Shown piece by piece: positions 5,034 through 6,787 of a stretch of 6,787 bases of DNA. The translations under genes were made by a program, and so were the position numbers. The first letter of the stretch is position 1, and the number at the start of each line of letters is the position of its first letter. This DNA comes from JALNZF01 sp049793155. GTDB taxonomy: Bacteria > Nitrospirota > UBA9217. The notes under the pieces are model-generated. The model saw nothing but the letters and a program-made list of their open reading frames with translations. It did not search any database and was not told the origin of the DNA. The stretch is from contig JBARBN010000020.1 in NCBI GenBank assembly GCA_049793155.1, positions 1 through 6,787 on the forward strand, written 5' to 3'.

Positions 5034-6787
5034 ATGGCTGAGTCCGCCAAACTGATTATAAAGCGATATTCTCTCATACTATTTGTGCTCTCACTGGCAA
5101 TTTTTGTCCTATCTTCTTGCGGTGGCAAGGGGCCGCTGCCGCCGTCTGATACAACGCCTCCAACGGTGATCTCCGTTTTGCCCGCTAATGGGGCGCAGAA
5201 TGTCCCGATCAACAGTTCTGTCATCATAACGTTCAGCGAAGCAATGGATGCGTCATCCATCAATGGGCAAACGATCAGCGTTTCAACCGGGAACAGTAAT
5301 GTTCAGGGTTCGGTGACCTATTCGGGTGTGACTGCGATCTTTAAGCCAACATCAAATCTTAACCCAACGACCATCTATCCGGTGGCTGTTGGAGCAGGCG
5401 TCAAGGATTTGGCCGGGAATGCCATGGGCAGTCCCTACGGGTATATTTTCATCACGGGTATAGACGTGCAGCAGGATACTACACCACCGAGGGTCGTCGA
5501 TGTCCAGCCTTCCAACCGTGCGACAGGTGTAAGTCCTAATACCGCTATCGTGGTCATGTTCAGTGAGCCGATGGATCCGTCCACGATCACACAAGCTTCT
5601 ATAATAATCATTAATGGTAGCGGGAATCCAATCTGCACGGTAACCCCTTTTGGAACAGCAGCCATTATTAAACCAGATCATCCACTATTACCCAGCAGCG
5701 ATTATACGGTCATTGTAACAACACCAGGAGTAAAGGATTTGGCAGGGAATGCCATGACTGGTGCTTTTCTCGCAAATTTCAGGACCGGTGCGGGGAATGA
5801 CGTCAACCCGCCGTCCGTTGTAGCAGGCTCAATCATTCCTGCTTCAAGCGCCACCTCCGTATCGGTGAATACTCCGATCAGTGTTACATTCAGCAAACCG
5901 ATGAACGTATCAACCATTAACCTTTCAACTTTTATCGTCAGCGATGGAACTTCGACGATCCCCGGCGACATACAGTATTACGGAACTAATGCCGTATTTA
6001 CACCAAGCAATCCTCTTACCCCGTCAACCATCTACACAGTTAACATTACCAATGCAGCTGCGGACCTGTCGAGCAATCCACTATCCGGCTATTCCTGGAG
6101 TTTTACTACAGAACCGCTTGCGTCGGACGCTGTACCGCCGCAGGTTCTGGCCAACTACCCGACTTCTTCAAATGTGCCGGTCTATAGTCAGATAGTTGCT
6201 CTCTTCAGTGAGACGATGCTCGTGAGCTCAATTACGCCGACAGCTTTTAGTCTTACCGATTCATTGACTCAAACACCTGTCTTGGGGAATATAAAGACAA
6301 GCGGTGCAATTGTTTTCTTCACGCCTACACTGCCCTTAGCGTACAACACGGCGTACACTGCGACGATATATACGGCAGCTACAGATATTGCAGGGAATCC
6401 ACTCGCAAGTATCTATTCCTGGAGTTTTACAACGGAAGTTGGTGCCGCGGCTCAGTCCATCAGTGTAATCAGTTTCATCCCATCGACCCTTGCTGTGAAC
6501 GGCACCACGACTGCCAGCGCTACTGCGACATCCGGCCTTGCGGTCACTTTCATCTCTTTGACAACCAACGTCTGCACGGTCAGCGGCACTAACGGCGCTG
6601 CAGTGACCGGCGTGACCGCTGGTACCTGTACGATCGCCGCTAACCAGGCCGGTAACGCAAACTACAACGCCGCGCCGCAGGTAACGAATAACATAACCGT
6701 TGCTGCAGCAGCTCAGACCATCGGCACGATCAGCTTCACTCCGTCAAGCCTCGCCGTGGCTGGCACCACGACCGCCAGCGCCACTGG
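5034..6787 (+). CDS. Large lipoprotein with four Big_5 Ig-like domains and C-terminal tandem repeats (3' end outside window)
   Basis: This secreted, lipid-anchored multidomain protein is open to the window end (584 complete codons visible). The signal peptide has IIKR, a hydrophobic core at 12-26 and the lipobox LSSC, with the acylated Cys at 29. Gly at +2 rather than Asp predicts outer-membrane sorting by the Lol system. A short linker leads to four Ig-like (Big_5/SbsA-type) domains at about 40-142, 149-252, 257-360 and 366-468. They share the motifs TPP at the domain start, ITFSEAMD or VMFSEPMDPSTI, FTPSNPL, TIYTV, KDLAGNAM and YSWSFTTE. From residue 473 (6450) the architecture switches to an 87-residue repeat starting AQSISVISFIPSTLAV, and a second copy begins at residue 560. 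It could be a surface adhesin, an EPS-binding protein or a matrix scaffold; the sequence does not decide. The ORF is intact within the window. Confidence 0.85.
   Translation, partial: MAESAKLIIKRYSLILFVLSLAIFVLSSCGGKGPLPPSDTTPPTVISVLPANGAQNVPINSSVIITFSEAMDASSINGQTISVSTGNSNVQGSVTYSGVTAIFKPTSNLNPTTIYPVAVGAGVKDLAGNAMGSPYGYIFITGIDVQQDTTPPRVVDVQPSNRATGVSPNTAIVVMFSEPMDPSTITQASIIIINGSGNPICTVTPFGTAAIIKPDHPLLPSSDYTVIVTTPGVKDLAGNAMTGAFLANFRTGAGNDVNPPSVVAGSIIPASSATSVSVNTPISVTFSKPMNVSTINLSTFIVSDGTSTIPGDIQYYGTNAVFTPSNPLTPSTIYTVNITNAAADLSSNPLSGYSWSFTTEPLASDAVPPQVLANYPTSSNVPVYSQIVALFSETMLVSSITPTAFSLTDSLTQTPVLGNIKTSGAIVFFTPTLPLAYNTAYTATIYTAATDIAGNPLASIYSWSFTTEVGAAAQSISVISFIPSTLAVNGTTTASATATSGLAVTFISLTTNVCTVSGTNGAAVTGVTAGTCTIAANQAGNANYNAAPQVTNNITVAAAAQTIGTISFTPSSLAVAGTTTASAT
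6450..6787 (+). repeat. In-frame tandem repeat, 261-bp period (second copy cut by window end)
   Basis: The first unit runs 6450-6710 and the second starts at 6711 (GCTCAGACCATC matching GCTCAGTCCATC). The period is 261 bp, or 87 codons. Over the 77 visible bases of copy two, about three quarters are identical, with many differences at third codon positions. The unit contains VTFISLTTNVCTVSG and AGTCTIAANQAGNANYNAAP, the signature of a beta-rich repeat common in large bacterial surface proteins. More copies probably follow outside the window. Confidence 0.8.

Noticed and set aside
5610..5625. GGTAGCG resembling part of the RfaH ops element
   Set aside because: Lies inside the lipoprotein coding region, is incomplete against GGCGGTAGNNT, and is not in a leader where ops acts.

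Overview
The window looks like part of an exopolysaccharide (capsule/EPS) assembly locus from a Gram-negative bacterium. The outer-membrane features support this: an SLBB-type polysaccharide export protein, a signal-peptide-bearing beta-barrel that ends in a C-terminal phenylalanine strand, and a lipoprotein with a clear lipobox. The gene set (export protein, Wzz-like chain-length protein, separate tyrosine autokinase, barrel with an EYNDNIF-type N-terminus) resembles the exosortase/PEP-CTERM-linked EPS clusters of Desulfobacterota, Nitrospirota and some Proteobacteria. No exosortase or PEP-CTERM gene is visible here, so both the link and the taxonomy are inference.

Layout: all six genes are on the + strand. 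(1) 3-425 is the 3' end of the export protein. (2) 589-1812 is the chain-length determinant; a GTG start with a strong ribosome-binding site is preferred over the upstream ATG at 553. (3) 1813-2083 is a 271-bp spacer with two dyads and a well-matched sigma-54 (-24/-12) promoter candidate. (4) 2084-2935 is a stand-alone bacterial tyrosine autokinase. (5) 2967-3482 is a NusG paralogue of the UpxY/RfaH-like specialised antiterminator type. (6) 3483-3678 is a spacer with a long composite inverted repeat ending in a T tract. (7) 3679-4989 is an outer-membrane beta-barrel. (8) 5034 to the window end is a large lipoprotein with four Big_5-type Ig-like domains, followed by the start of a different tandem repeat with a 261-bp period. 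This last gene runs off the window.

Working model (inference): the chain-length protein and the autokinase form a split Wzc-like inner-membrane co-polymerase. It hands polymer to the export protein in the outer membrane. The NusG paralogue helps RNA polymerase through the long operon, possibly past the hairpin directly behind its own gene. The barrel and the Ig-like lipoprotein are outer-membrane or surface accessory components. The sigma-54 candidate suggests the kinase and following genes may be switched on separately by an enhancer-binding activator.
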